From Neoactinobaculum massilliense (lineage in GTDB: Bacteria > Actinomycetota > Actinomycetes > Actinomycetales > Actinomycetaceae): a DNA stretch of 64,000 nucleotides. The translations under genes and the position numbers were made by a program. Under the pieces are notes generated by a model. It worked only from the letters and a program-made list of their open reading frames with translations. It made no database searches and had not been told where the DNA came from. The DNA lies in the NCBI RefSeq assembly GCF_900604955.1, contig NZ_UWPE01000001.1, positions 1,054,001 to 1,118,000 of the forward strand. Reading direction: 5' to 3'. This document shows, piece by piece, positions 8,903-17,624 of this stretch (position 1 is its first letter; each line of letters starts with the position of its first letter).

Positions 8903-9054
8903 TCGTCCGACCCCAAACTATTGGCGTGCTTAACCAGCGCCGGCGGCGCGTCGCGCACATAGCCCAGTCCCAGCCTCTCACACCAGATCAGGGGGGGGGC
9001 AGGCAGCCGGACGCCTCAGCTACCCACCCACTTCGACGTCGGGCTAGGAGCAGG

Positions 9055-9474
9055 CTATTTCGCCGGGCCAATGGCGACCTTGCGTCCCTGCGAAGCAACA
9101 CTGGTCTTGACAGACACGGTAAGTACACCGTTGGTGAGGTCCGCTTCAGCCGAGGATGCATCCACCGGCGAATCGAAACTCATGTCGCGGCTGATGGAAC
9201 GCGTGACCTTGCCATCCTTAGATTCCTTGGACTGCGAGGCCTTCAGCGTGACGTGGTCCGGGTACACGTTGAGATCCAGATCCTCCGGTGCGAATCCCGG
9301 CACATCAAAGGTGAGCTTGTACCCGCCGTCGACAGACTCCATCTCCGACCGATACACATCCTGGACCTGCCGTGCATCGCGTGCCGAATCCATCATGCGC
9401 GTGGGAACGGCGAAGAAACCCTCCCATGGCGTCAGCATCCGGTCCATTGCACGAGAAAGATCGTTGTAAGCCAT
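9055..9474 (-). CDS. hsp20: Small heat-shock protein Hsp20
   Basis: This 139-residue alpha-crystallin-type chaperone holds unfolding proteins in the cytoplasm. The alpha-crystallin domain runs from about residue 45 (YKLTFDVPGFAPEDLDLNVYP) to the C-terminal LTNGVLTVSVKT, which contains the conserved GVL. The N-terminal MAYNDLSRAMDRML is typical of actinobacterial Hsp20. An AGGAGG lies 7 bases before the ATG at 9474, while the ATG two codons upstream is only 1 base from it, so 9474 is chosen. A HAIR-like dyad at 9593-9613 suggests HspR control. Confidence 0.93.
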   Translation of the reverse strand: MAYNDLSRAMDRMLTPWEGFFAVPTRMMDSARDARQVQDVYRSEMESVDGGYKLTFDVPGFAPEDLDLNVYPDHVTLKASQSKESKDGKVTRSISRDMSFDSPVDASSAEADLTNGVLTVSVKTSVASQGRKVAIGPAK

Positions 9475-9835
9475 TTCCATACCTCCTGAAATCTCCGAGG
9501 CGTGCCCACGATGCCCGCCTCGTTCCTTACATTGACGCTAACGCTGCCCGCGCACATTTATTTCCAAATTGCTACGTTCGCTCACACTCTTTCTTGAGCG
9601 TATATGGCTCATCTTTACGACGCCGCAGCGCGCTATTACCGCCCCGCGACGAGGTGCGTGGTTGCGGAATAGTCGGCGCGTATCGGGCCATGCCACACAC
9701 AGCCGCGGCACGTAATCACGAGGCGCGTCAGGTTCGCCCGCTTGTCAATTAGCAAACGCAGGTGGCAGGATGCTAGTGGACGTACGCAGTTCTGACGCCA
9801 CGCTCCAGGGTGCCACTGAGGAAGGAATAGGTCCG
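9475..9835. other. Intergenic region between hsp20 and the HTH gene
   Basis: About 360 bp without a convincing gene. It holds the hsp20 ribosome binding site, the HAIR-like dyad, and presumably divergent promoters for hsp20 (minus) and the HTH gene (plus). Short open frames here have no recognisable product. Confidence 0.6.
9593..9613. promoter_or_regulatory. HAIR-like element (HspR site) upstream of hsp20
   Basis: CTTGAGC, 7 bases, GCTCATC. This fits the HspR-binding HAIR consensus CTTGAGT-N7-ACTCAAG at most positions, including the N7 spacing. It lies about 120 bp before the hsp20 start in an otherwise AT-richer patch. Confidence 0.5.
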
Positions 9836-10243
9836 ATGGAATATACGGCTACCGCGCATTTCGCTACCAACATCGACGTAGATGACGTGATCGAAATGTT
9901 CGCTCCTTACCACGGAGCAATCGCCGACAGTCGGGATGGATACTGCGCCGTCTATACCGTCGAGGCCGCTACGCTGAGTGACGCCCTCACAGAGGCAATG
10001 ACCATCGCCAGCAGGGCCGGCACAGTCTATGCCCTCGGCGCCGAGTCGACAGATTTTACGGACGACCAGTTGAAGCATGGTCAACTTCCACCACTCGTTT
10101 CAGTCACGGAAGCAGCCGAATGGCTCGATATCAGCCGGCAGGCCGTAAACGAGCGTCTTCAGGCCGGCACACTTCCCGGCAGTAAAGTGGGAAACACGTG
10201 GGTCATTCCTCTGTATGCGGTTCTCGCCAACTTGGACGACTAG
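9836..10243 (+). CDS. Excisionase-type helix-turn-helix protein
   Basis: A 135-residue protein. The C-terminal half (about residues 85-133) is an MerR/excisionase-like HTH_17 domain: LVSVTEAAEWLDISRQAVNE, then LQAGTLPGSKVGNTW and a beta-hairpin/helix end. This domain usually recognises DNA, either as a phage-type excisionase or as a small regulator. The N-terminal half (ATAHFATNIDVDDVIEMFAP...) is an unassigned alpha/beta region. The ATG at 9836 is preceded by GAAGGA at about 9 bp; an upstream in-frame ATG at 9770 lacks a ribosome binding site. No integrase, toxin or att site was seen beside it, so mobility is not implied. A perfect dyad at 10480-10503 lies downstream. Confidence 0.7.
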   Translation: MEYTATAHFATNIDVDDVIEMFAPYHGAIADSRDGYCAVYTVEAATLSDALTEAMTIASRAGTVYALGAESTDFTDDQLKHGQLPPLVSVTEAAEWLDISRQAVNERLQAGTLPGSKVGNTWVIPLYAVLANLDD

Positions 10244-10479
10244 AAGCAGGCGTGGCATGCTCAGGCTGCCATCCTGTAGCTCGCACATAAGGGCTGTCCG
10301 GCCCCGGCTTGTGTTTCAGCATCGTTTGCCGCTCACTTCCGAGGGCGGCGAACCCACATCTGCCGGCGCTCTCGCGGCCACGCCCCCAGGTTCGCCCCCA
10401 TGGTCAAGTAGAGGGATCTCCGGACTGCCCCGGCACACAAACCACCAAGGCTTTCCCTATATGTGATGATCCACGCAAT

Positions 10480-10503
10480 ATTAGCGATCAAACAATCGCT
10501 AAT
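10480..10503. repeat. Perfect 9-bp inverted repeat
   Basis: ATTAGCGAT, CAAACA, ATCGCTAAT: a perfect dyad with no T-run after it, so it is not a standard terminator. It could be an operator, or a recombination half-site pair related to the excisionase-like protein upstream. Confidence 0.4.
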
Positions 10504-10536
10504 CCGGAGGCGTTCTCCTACCTTACGATGACAAAA

Positions 10537-10556
10537 AAGCCGCCTTGCGGCGGCTT
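10537..10556 (-). terminator. Rho-independent terminator of tRNA-Lys
   Basis: Stem AAGCCGCC/GGCGGCTT with loop TTGC. On the minus strand it is followed by a run of six T (10533-10538), and lies about 50 bp after the tRNA-Lys 3' end. Confidence 0.85.
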
Positions 10557-10607
10557 CGGTAAATCCTTACTCAGACCTCTTTCGGCCTGACGCAGGCGTT
10601 TCACCAT

Positions 10608-10682
10608 TGGTGCACCGCCAGGGACTCGAACCCTGAACCCACTGATTAAGAGTCAGTTGCTCTACCATTGAGCTAGCAGTGC
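10608..10682 (-). tRNA. tRNA-Lys (anticodon CUU)
   Basis: On the minus strand the acceptor GCACTGC pairs with GCGGTGC. The anticodon arm ACTGA-CTCTTAA-TCAGT carries CTT, and the T-arm CAGGG-TTCGAGT-CCCTG is complete. CCA is encoded at 10608-10610. Confidence 0.95.
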
Positions 10683-10932
10683 CAACGGATGAATAGCTTA
10701 GCCCAAGCGGGCGCCCCAGCGCAAACCCTTTCGAGAGCACATTCGTGTATGCCTCCTCACATAGGCCCGAGGATATCCCCTAAACCGCAGGAATTCGCCC
10801 CATGGTTCCACCTCACCCCGAGAGAACAGAACCATGCACTACGTGCCGAGCGGCGTCGTCGACACACAACAAGCATGGAGAGCACGGGCCGCGCTTTCGG
10901 AATTTGTCGGAGGCATGTGAGAACCTAAGAAC

Positions 10933-13722
10933 GTGGAACCGCAGCTCAACATTGCCCTAGACCATCTCGAGGATCAGTACGGCCTCAATCCGCCGGAGGA
11001 TGCCATTGCCGATGCCTTCATTGACTGGGCGGAAAGCACGAGCCGGCCATTGTATTCCCACCAGGAGGATGCCCTACTGGCCTCACTGGCAGGAGAACAT
11101 CTCATCGTGGCCACGCCCACCGGCTCCGGTAAATCGATGATTGCACTCATCGCCATCTTTAACGCGCTCGCGCACGGGCAAACCGCCTATTACACGGCAC
11201 CGCTCAAGGCGCTTGTTTCAGAGAAGTTCTTTGAGCTGGTCAAGGTGCTCGGCGCGGACAATGTGGGCATGGTGACGGGTGACGCCTCCATTAATGGTGC
11301 CGCCCCGGTGATTTGTGCAACCGCAGAGATCGTGGCAAATATGGCACTGCGAGAGGGCAACAGCGCGGATATCGGCACGCTGGTTCAGGACGAATTTCAT
11401 TTCTATGGAGATCCGCAACGCGGTTGGGCATGGCAGGTTCCGCTGCTAGAACTGACAAACACCACGCAGGTGCTGCTCTCCGCCACGCTGGGTGACACCT
11501 CGTTCCTACAGCGTGACCTCAAGGAGCGAACCGGCCGGGACGTGGCGCTTATTGAATCCGCGGAGCGCCCCGTCCCCCTTGACTTCGAGTACTCCTATAA
11601 GCCCACGGGCGAGCTTCTCCACGAACTGGTGCACAGTGGTCACGCCCCCGTCTACGTGGTGCATTTTTCTCAGCGTGCCGCCGTGGAAACGGCGCAAACC
11701 CTTCAGTCCTTTGCGCTGGTAACCAAGGAGCAGAAAGAAGCCATCCGGGAAGCCATCGGAGATTTCCACTTTTCCGCCGGCTTCGGAAAAATACTCTCCA
11801 AGCTCCTGCGGCAGGGCATCGGCGTGCACCACGCCGGCCTACTCCCCCGCTACCGCCGGCTGGTGGAACGGTTAGCACAACGCGGCCTCCTCCCCGTTAT
11901 CTGCGGCACGGACACGCTAGGCGTCGGGATCAACGTGCCCATCCGCACCGTTCTTATGACATCACTCGCCAAATTCGACGGCACCAAGCGGCGGCGTATC
12001 AGCGCCCGCGAATTCCACCAGATCGCGGGCCGGGCGGGGCGCGCCGGCTTTGATACGGAAGGCACGGTGGTAGTCCAAGCTCCCGAATTTGAAATTGAAA
12101 ACGCCCGCATGGAGGAGAACGCGCTGGCACGGGCGGGCGGAGACCCGGCGAAGAAAAAGCGCGTGCAGAAAAAGAAGGCACCGGAAGGTGAGGTGCTGTG
12201 GAGCGAGAAAACATTCCGAGACCTCCAGAAGGCCCAGCCGGAAACGCTCACCAGTCACCTGCGCATCACGCATTCCATGGTGCTCAATATGCTTCAACGT
12301 GACGGGGATAGCGTAGCGGCGCTCTTCGAGTTGCTCCGTAATAATCATGAGCCGCGGCGCGAATCAAACCCGCTGTTACGCCGCGCAATCGAGATTTACA
12401 ACTCACTCCACCGTGCAGGCGTGGTGGTGCACATGGACATGAAATGGCACCGCGCCCACCCGGACCAGTCCGTCATTCAGTTTGCACGTGAGGTGCCGGA
12501 GGATTTCGCGCTGAACTCGCCACTGGCTCCGTTTGCACTGGCCGCGCTGGATCTGCTGGACAAGGATTCGGACACCTATGCGTTGGACGTCATCTCGGTC
12601 ATGGAGGCGGTGCAGGAGAATCCCACCCAGGTGCTCAAGGCCCAGGAGCGTAAGGTCCGCGGTAATCTCATCGGCCAGTTGAAGGCAGCGGGCGTGGGTT
12701 ATGAGGAGCGCATGGCTGAGGCGGATGCTGTCTCCTGGCCCAAGCCCCTCAACGAGCTTCTCACCGGTGCACTGGAGATTTATCGCCAAACAAACCCGTG
12801 GGTGGATGATTACGTGCTCACCCCGAAATCCGTGGTGCGGGAAATGATTGAACGGGTACAAACGTTCTCCGAGTTCATTTCATCCCTTGACCTCCAGCGC
12901 AGCGAGGGCGTGGTGCTGCGCTACCTCACGGACGTCTACAAGGCGCTGCGCCAAACCGTCCCGCTGGAGGCCCGCACGGATGAGCTTGAGGACATGACGG
13001 AATGGCTGGGTGCCCTCATTCGGTCCGTCGATTCCTCCCTCCTGGACGAGTGGGAAGCCATGCGGGACGGTCAAATCAGCGAGGCCGAGGCGCGCGAACT
13101 ATCAGCGGAATTAGGGGTCGACGCCGATGTCACCGCGAGCGCCGTCACCTCGACGGCTCTGGGGTCCAGCGGTTCCGCAACCGCCGCCTCGGCCGCCGGC
13201 GCGGCGGGTTTGGGCTCGGGCGGCAGTCAGGAACTCGCGTTCGGAGCGGACGCCGAGGGGCACGTTGACTTCTCTCGCAACCGGTATGCGATGCGGCGTT
13301 CACTCGCCGCCGTCATGTTCAAGCGAATCCTTGCCATTCAGTTTGAGGATTACGACTATCTGGATGAGACCGCCGGCGCGCCCCTGTGGGCGGGTGCCAC
13401 CACGTGGAACGGCGATGCCTGGGAGGAGGCCACCGCCGCCTACTTCGATACGTACGAGGCCATGGGCACGGACACTCATGCACGTTCGGCGGACTTTCTG
13501 CGCGTCAATCCGGCACCCGATACCGCAGACTTTGTGCGAGCCGGCGTGCCGGATGACATAGCCGAAGAATGGGCGGCCAGCGGACGGTACTGGCTTGCGC
13601 GCCAGGTGTTCGACGACGGCGCGGGTGACGGCTCGTGGGGTTATTGGGCGCGCGTCGATCTGGATGCCAGTTCCCAGCAGGGGCGGGCCGTGACCTCGGT
13701 GATCTCAGTAGGCGAGTTATAA
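10933..13722 (+). CDS. Ski2-like DExH helicase with DUF3516-type C-terminus
   Basis: A 929-residue superfamily 2 RNA/DNA helicase. Motifs in order: Walker A ATPTGSGKS (about residue 60), motif Ia TAPLKALVSEK, motif II as DEFH (about 154), motif III SATLGD, then in RecA domain 2 HHAGLLPRYRR, CGTDTLGVGINVP and motif VI QIAGRAGRAGFD. The large C-terminal part after about residue 430 matches the actinobacterial DUF3516-type extension, with a low-complexity Ala/Ser/Gly linker near 725-765. Role unknown, probably RNA turnover or DNA repair. An in-frame TGA 17 bases upstream makes GTG 10933 the first possible start; it has no close Shine-Dalgarno, so leaderless or weak initiation is likely. Confidence 0.88.
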   Translation: MEPQLNIALDHLEDQYGLNPPEDAIADAFIDWAESTSRPLYSHQEDALLASLAGEHLIVATPTGSGKSMIALIAIFNALAHGQTAYYTAPLKALVSEKFFELVKVLGADNVGMVTGDASINGAAPVICATAEIVANMALREGNSADIGTLVQDEFHFYGDPQRGWAWQVPLLELTNTTQVLLSATLGDTSFLQRDLKERTGRDVALIESAERPVPLDFEYSYKPTGELLHELVHSGHAPVYVVHFSQRAAVETAQTLQSFALVTKEQKEAIREAIGDFHFSAGFGKILSKLLRQGIGVHHAGLLPRYRRLVERLAQRGLLPVICGTDTLGVGINVPIRTVLMTSLAKFDGTKRRRISAREFHQIAGRAGRAGFDTEGTVVVQAPEFEIENARMEENALARAGGDPAKKKRVQKKKAPEGEVLWSEKTFRDLQKAQPETLTSHLRITHSMVLNMLQRDGDSVAALFELLRNNHEPRRESNPLLRRAIEIYNSLHRAGVVVHMDMKWHRAHPDQSVIQFAREVPEDFALNSPLAPFALAALDLLDKDSDTYALDVISVMEAVQENPTQVLKAQERKVRGNLIGQLKAAGVGYEERMAEADAVSWPKPLNELLTGALEIYRQTNPWVDDYVLTPKSVVREMIERVQTFSEFISSLDLQRSEGVVLRYLTDVYKALRQTVPLEARTDELEDMTEWLGALIRSVDSSLLDEWEAMRDGQISEAEARELSAELGVDADVTASAVTSTALGSSGSATAASAAGAAGLGSGGSQELAFGADAEGHVDFSRNRYAMRRSLAAVMFKRILAIQFEDYDYLDETAGAPLWAGATTWNGDAWEEATAAYFDTYEAMGTDTHARSADFLRVNPAPDTADFVRAGVPDDIAEEWAASGRYWLARQVFDDGAGDGSWGYWARVDLDASSQQGRAVTSVISVGEL

Positions 13723-13803
13723 AGCTGATGATCGCCGCCACGGTACACCGCCCGGCCCTATGGCGAAGCAAATCACCCCCGTCACACGCCTAGGATGGTG
13801 TGT

Positions 13804-14649
13804 ATGGATTTCAGCAACACCATTCCCAGTGTGGAGGAGATTCCCGCGCGACTCACCGCGGTGGTGGAGGATCTGCGCGGGACCGAGGACAAGCTTGGCT
13901 TACCGGTAGGGACCGTGCGCCTCGAGTTGGCGGTGAAGTATCAATCCGTACCCCGTATCCGTGCCGCCCTCGATCACGGCGGCCGATTCATCGGTCACAA
14001 TATTCTGCAGCAGCTGGAGGCCACGGAATCGGAACTTACCCCGGCCGGCCGGACAGCACCGGAGGGAAACGCCACCGGTGCCACCGCCGTCGTCGGACAT
14101 GACGCGGCCGATTGGAACGGACAGGACGCAACCGCGCCCGCCCGCGCCGGTGAGCCGCCGCATTGGACCCACGTGATCGGTCACGTTCAGTCCAATAAGG
14201 CAGCAATTGCGCTCGAATGGGCGGATTGCATTGAAACGCTGGATTCGGCGCGGTTGGCGCGGCGCCTTGATCGGCTCCAGGGCGAGCGCATGGATGCGGG
14301 CCTGGCCACCGGGCCATTCTCCGTCTACATCCAGGTCAATTCTTCGGGCGCCGAATCCCAATATGGGGTGACGCCGGATGACGCGCTTTGGCTGGCTGAT
14401 ACGGTTGCGGACCTGCCGCACCTGCGCCTCGCCGGCCTCATGACCATTGGCGCCCATACGGAGGATCCGTCTGATATCGCGGCCAGTTTCCGCACCACAC
14501 GGCAGCTACGAGACCGTATTCGTGGTGACCAGCCCACCTGTACCGAACTCTCCATGGGCATGACGCAGGACCTCGAAATCGCCGTAGCGGAAGGCTCAAC
14601 GGTGGTTCGGATCGGGCGCGCCGTCTTCGGGCCCCGTCCGCGGCCGTAA
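13804..14649 (+). CDS. yggS: YggS/PLPBP-type PLP homeostasis protein with insertion
   Basis: A single-domain alanine-racemase-barrel protein that carries pyridoxal phosphate and affects PLP homeostasis. The PLP-lysine is in LAVKYQSV (K45). Other conserved pieces: GRFIGHNILQQ, HVIGHVQSNKA, IQVNSSGAESQYG, LAGLMTIGAH, and the end motif LSMGMTQDLEIAV followed by STVVRIGRAVFG. At 281 residues it exceeds the usual 225-250 because about 43 residues rich in Ala, Gly, Thr and Pro (about 76-118) interrupt the space between IGHN and the IGHVQ motif. Start: ATG 13804 (MDFSNTIP) rather than the upstream in-frame start at 13795. It begins 81 bp after the helicase gene. Confidence 0.88.
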   Translation: MDFSNTIPSVEEIPARLTAVVEDLRGTEDKLGLPVGTVRLELAVKYQSVPRIRAALDHGGRFIGHNILQQLEATESELTPAGRTAPEGNATGATAVVGHDAADWNGQDATAPARAGEPPHWTHVIGHVQSNKAAIALEWADCIETLDSARLARRLDRLQGERMDAGLATGPFSVYIQVNSSGAESQYGVTPDDALWLADTVADLPHLRLAGLMTIGAHTEDPSDIAASFRTTRQLRDRIRGDQPTCTELSMGMTQDLEIAVAEGSTVVRIGRAVFGPRPRP

Positions 14650-14825
14650 TCCCAGCGGCGTCGGCCTGCGGGCAACGCGCCTGCATTCTGCTAACCACCA
14701 TCCCAAGGGCTGCCCGGTTTCGTGGATACCCACTGTCCACCATCCGGACCTCCCACTACTCCCACTCTCCTTCCGTCCGACAATCCCTATAACCCCAATG
14801 GGGATCTGGATGGAAGGAGAAGGCC

Positions 14826-16445
14826 ATGCCACGCAAGATGAAGGCCGCCGCTACGCTGGCAGCCGCCCTCGCGCTGACGTTCACCGGGTGCGCCTCCACG
14901 GGCGGCAATTCGGGCGCCTCAAGCAGCGCGGGTGGGGCAACGATGTCCTACGGAACCACCATGTCAGCCGTAGCCCTGGACCCGGCAGGATCCTATGATG
15001 ACGGCTCATTCATGGTTCAGTATCAGGTATTCCCGCTACTATTCGATAGCGAAGCGGGCGGTGACGGAACCCCGAAGCCGAATATTGTCGAATCGGCGAA
15101 GTTCACGTCACCCAACGAATACACCGTCAAGCTCAAGCCCAATCTGAAGTTTGTCAACGGCCACGCGCTGACGGCCTCGGACGTGAAGTTCAGCTTTGAC
15201 CGCATGCTGAAGATCAACGATCCCAATGGCCCCGCGTCGCTGCTAGCCGGCATCAGCGCGGTCGAAGCCCCGGATGACACGACGGCCGTATTCACCACGA
15301 AGACGGCGTATGACCAGACCATTCCCGGGGTCCTCGTCAGTCCGTCGTCCCTCATCCTCGATGAGGAGGTTTTCCCGGCGGACCGGCTTGCCACTGACCA
15401 GGAGATTATCGAGGGCAAACCCTACGCGGGCCAGTACTCCATCGATTCCTACAAGAAGAACGAGCTGGTCTCCTTCAGCCCCAACTCCGACTACCAGGGG
15501 CTAGCCGGAGTAGCAAAGAACGCCGGCATGACAATCAAGTACTACGCCGATACCTCGAACATGAAGCTGGACATCGAGAACGGTGCGATTGACGCGGCGC
15601 TTCGTACGTTCTCGGCCACCGACCTCCAGGACCTGTCCAAGAACAAGAACCTCAATGTAACCTCCGGGGCGGGCGGAGAGATCCGTTACATCACCTTCAA
15701 TTTGGACACGATGCCCTACGGTGCCAAGACGGCCGAGGCCGATGCGGATAAGGCCAAGGCCGTTCGGCAGGCTATCGCGGACTCCATTGATCGCAAGGCC
15801 ATCGCCTCCGACGTATTCAAGGACACCTACATTCCCCTCTACTCCTTCGTGCCCGATGGGGTCGGCGAGAAGAATGAGGTGCTCAAGGAGGCCTACGGTG
15901 ACGGTCAGGGTGGGCCGGATGCGGACCGCGCCGCCAAGCGTTTGTCCGACGCCGGAGTGGCCACTCCCGTAGAGATCAAGCTTCAGTACACGCCGGAGCA
16001 CTACGGCCCCTCCTCGGGGGACGAATACGCGGCCATCAAGCAACAGCTTGAGGATACGGGCCTGTTCAAGGTGGATCTTCAGTCCACCGAGTGGGTTCAG
16101 TACACCTCGGACCGGGCGGATGACGCCTATCCGCTGTTCCAGCTCGGTTGGTTCCCCGATTTCCCGGATCCTGATAACTATCTGACGCCGTTCTTCTCCG
16201 AGAACTCGTTCCTGCTCAACCACTATGACAACGCTGAGGTACGCAAGCTTCTCAGCCAGGAGGTTGGCATCGACGATCAGGCTGAGCGGACGGGTGTGTT
16301 CAGCCAGATCCTCGCGCAGCTCACTGACGATCTGCCCACCCTGCCTCTCCAGCAGGGCGAGCAGGCCATTGTTTCGCAGAAGGATGTCAAGAACGTCAAG
16401 ATGGATATTTCGCAGAAGTACCACCTTGGCGCGATGTACAAGTAA
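14826..16445 (+). CDS. Oligopeptide/dipeptide ABC transporter, substrate-binding lipoprotein
   Basis: A 539-residue family 5 extracellular solute-binding protein anchored by a lipid. The signal peptide ends in the lipobox TFTGC with Cys22, followed by a Gly/Ser linker. The SBP_bac_5 core includes FVNGHALTASDVKFSFDRML and YNxxF-like segments (RYITFNLDTMPYG) and ends with LPTLPLQQGEQAIVS. GGAAGGAGAAGG lies just before the ATG. First gene of an SBP-permease-permease-ATPase operon. A stable stem-loop follows the stop (16454-16481) and probably keeps its mRNA level above that of the permeases. Substrate (peptide, nickel or other) cannot be told. Confidence 0.9.
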   Translation: MPRKMKAAATLAAALALTFTGCASTGGNSGASSSAGGATMSYGTTMSAVALDPAGSYDDGSFMVQYQVFPLLFDSEAGGDGTPKPNIVESAKFTSPNEYTVKLKPNLKFVNGHALTASDVKFSFDRMLKINDPNGPASLLAGISAVEAPDDTTAVFTTKTAYDQTIPGVLVSPSSLILDEEVFPADRLATDQEIIEGKPYAGQYSIDSYKKNELVSFSPNSDYQGLAGVAKNAGMTIKYYADTSNMKLDIENGAIDAALRTFSATDLQDLSKNKNLNVTSGAGGEIRYITFNLDTMPYGAKTAEADADKAKAVRQAIADSIDRKAIASDVFKDTYIPLYSFVPDGVGEKNEVLKEAYGDGQGGPDADRAAKRLSDAGVATPVEIKLQYTPEHYGPSSGDEYAAIKQQLEDTGLFKVDLQSTEWVQYTSDRADDAYPLFQLGWFPDFPDPDNYLTPFFSENSFLLNHYDNAEVRKLLSQEVGIDDQAERTGVFSQILAQLTDDLPTLPLQQGEQAIVSQKDVKNVKMDISQKYHLGAMYK

Positions 16446-16453
16446 CACCTGGT

Positions 16454-16481
16454 GTGCGGCGGGCGGCTACGCCCGCCGCAC
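16454..16481 (+). terminator. Intra-operon stem-loop (partial terminator or mRNA stabiliser)
   Basis: A perfect 12-bp stem, GTGCGGCGGGCG/CGCCCGCCGCAC with loop GCTA, is followed by only three T. It sits between the binding-protein gene and the first permease, as in many binding-protein operons where it tunes the stoichiometry. Confidence 0.75.
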
Positions 16482-16541
16482 TTTCCGAACGGCCGGGCGG
16501 GCCACAGCGTAGGTGGACACGTCCACCCTTCTAGGAGACAC

Positions 16542-17624
16542 ATGAGCACACAAGAATCAGCCGTATCCATTCCCGCGGTGGGGAATAGTAAGCAGCGGCG
16601 TGGCGGCGGACTCCTCCGCTACCTCGTGACAAGGTTTCTGCTTATCATCCCCACCGCCTTTATCCTCGTCACCGTCGTATTTTTCCTCATGCGCATAACA
16701 GGCGATCCCATCACGGCAGCTCTGGGCGACCGGCTTCCCGCTGACCAACTCGCCGCCCGTGTTCATGAGGCCGGCTACGATAAACCGCTTCTCACCCAAT
16801 ACTTCGATTACCTCGGACAGGTGGCACGGGGAAACTTGGGCACAGCCGTCACCGACAACATGAGTGTGGGATCCATTCTCTCCACCTATGGTGTGGCCAC
16901 CCTCGAATTGGTCATTGTGTCAACCATTATTGCCCTCGCCATCTCGATCCCGCTGGGCATGTATGCCGCGCGCCGCCGTGATTCGGTGCCGGACGCGGTT
17001 GTCCGCGTGGCGGCCATCCTCGGGTACGCCACGCCGGTATTCTTCCTCGGCCTTCTCCTCAAGCTTGTGTTCTCCGTTAACGCCGGCGTTCTACCAGCAT
17101 CCGGACGTATCTCCACGGCGGGTCAGCTCACCATGGACGCGATTCAAAACCCAACCGGGCTCTACATACTTGACGCCCTCCGGCTCGGGGACATGACACT
17201 CCTTGGCGACGCACTCTCACACGCACTGCTACCCGCATTCGCGCTGGGCATCCTTCAGGCGGGTGTATTCCTCCGGCTTGTACGCACAAACATTATTGGC
17301 ACCTTCGAGCAGCCCTACATTGAATCGGCGCGCTCACGCGGCGTATCCGAACGGCGCCTGGTCAGGCGCCATGCCCTGCGCCCGGCCCTCATTCCCATCA
17401 TCACGGTGATGGGAATGCAAATCGCCATGAGCCTGGGAGGCGCGGTGCTGACCGAAACCACCTTCGAGTGGAAGGGGCTCGGTTACATCCTTGTTGACTA
17501 CATGACCAAACGCGACTTCGTGGCTGTTCAAGGAATCGTTATTCTCATCGCGCTCATTGTGGCGGTTACTAATTTCCTCGTGGACGTTGTTGCCGCATTT
17601 ATTGACCCGAGAGTGAGGTACTGA
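16542..17624 (+). CDS. Peptide ABC transporter permease (DppB-like)
   Basis: A 360-residue membrane protein of the BPD_transp_1 type. After a 28-residue cytoplasmic start comes a first membrane segment (FLLIIPTAFILVTVVFFLM), then about five more. The EAA loop, which contacts the ATPase, reads YIESARSRGVSERRLVRRHA. TAGGAG at 5-6 bases before ATG 16542 (MSTQES) fixes the start; an upstream in-frame extension lies across the stem-loop and is rejected. The stop overlaps the next ATG as TGATG. Confidence 0.92.
   Translation: MSTQESAVSIPAVGNSKQRRGGGLLRYLVTRFLLIIPTAFILVTVVFFLMRITGDPITAALGDRLPADQLAARVHEAGYDKPLLTQYFDYLGQVARGNLGTAVTDNMSVGSILSTYGVATLELVIVSTIIALAISIPLGMYAARRRDSVPDAVVRVAAILGYATPVFFLGLLLKLVFSVNAGVLPASGRISTAGQLTMDAIQNPTGLYILDALRLGDMTLLGDALSHALLPAFALGILQAGVFLRLVRTNIIGTFEQPYIESARSRGVSERRLVRRHALRPALIPIITVMGMQIAMSLGGAVLTETTFEWKGLGYILVDYMTKRDFVAVQGIVILIALIVAVTNFLVDVVAAFIDPRVRY

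Larger units (their letters stand above)
10244..10607. other. Intergenic region between the HTH gene and tRNA-Lys
   Basis: 364 bp without a supported gene. It contains a perfect 9-bp inverted repeat at 10480-10503 and, at its right end, the tRNA-Lys terminator. The left part (10250-10470) shows no codon bias or similarity I can name. Confidence 0.6.

Noticed and set aside
8449-9489. A 346-codon plus-strand open frame
   Set aside because: It is antisense to the ATP-grasp and hsp20 genes, has no ribosome site, and its protein is low-complexity without any motif.
10480-10503. Toxin-antitoxin operator for the HTH protein
   Set aside because: No toxin gene is adjacent and the dyad is downstream, not upstream, of the HTH gene, so only a generic inverted repeat is reported.
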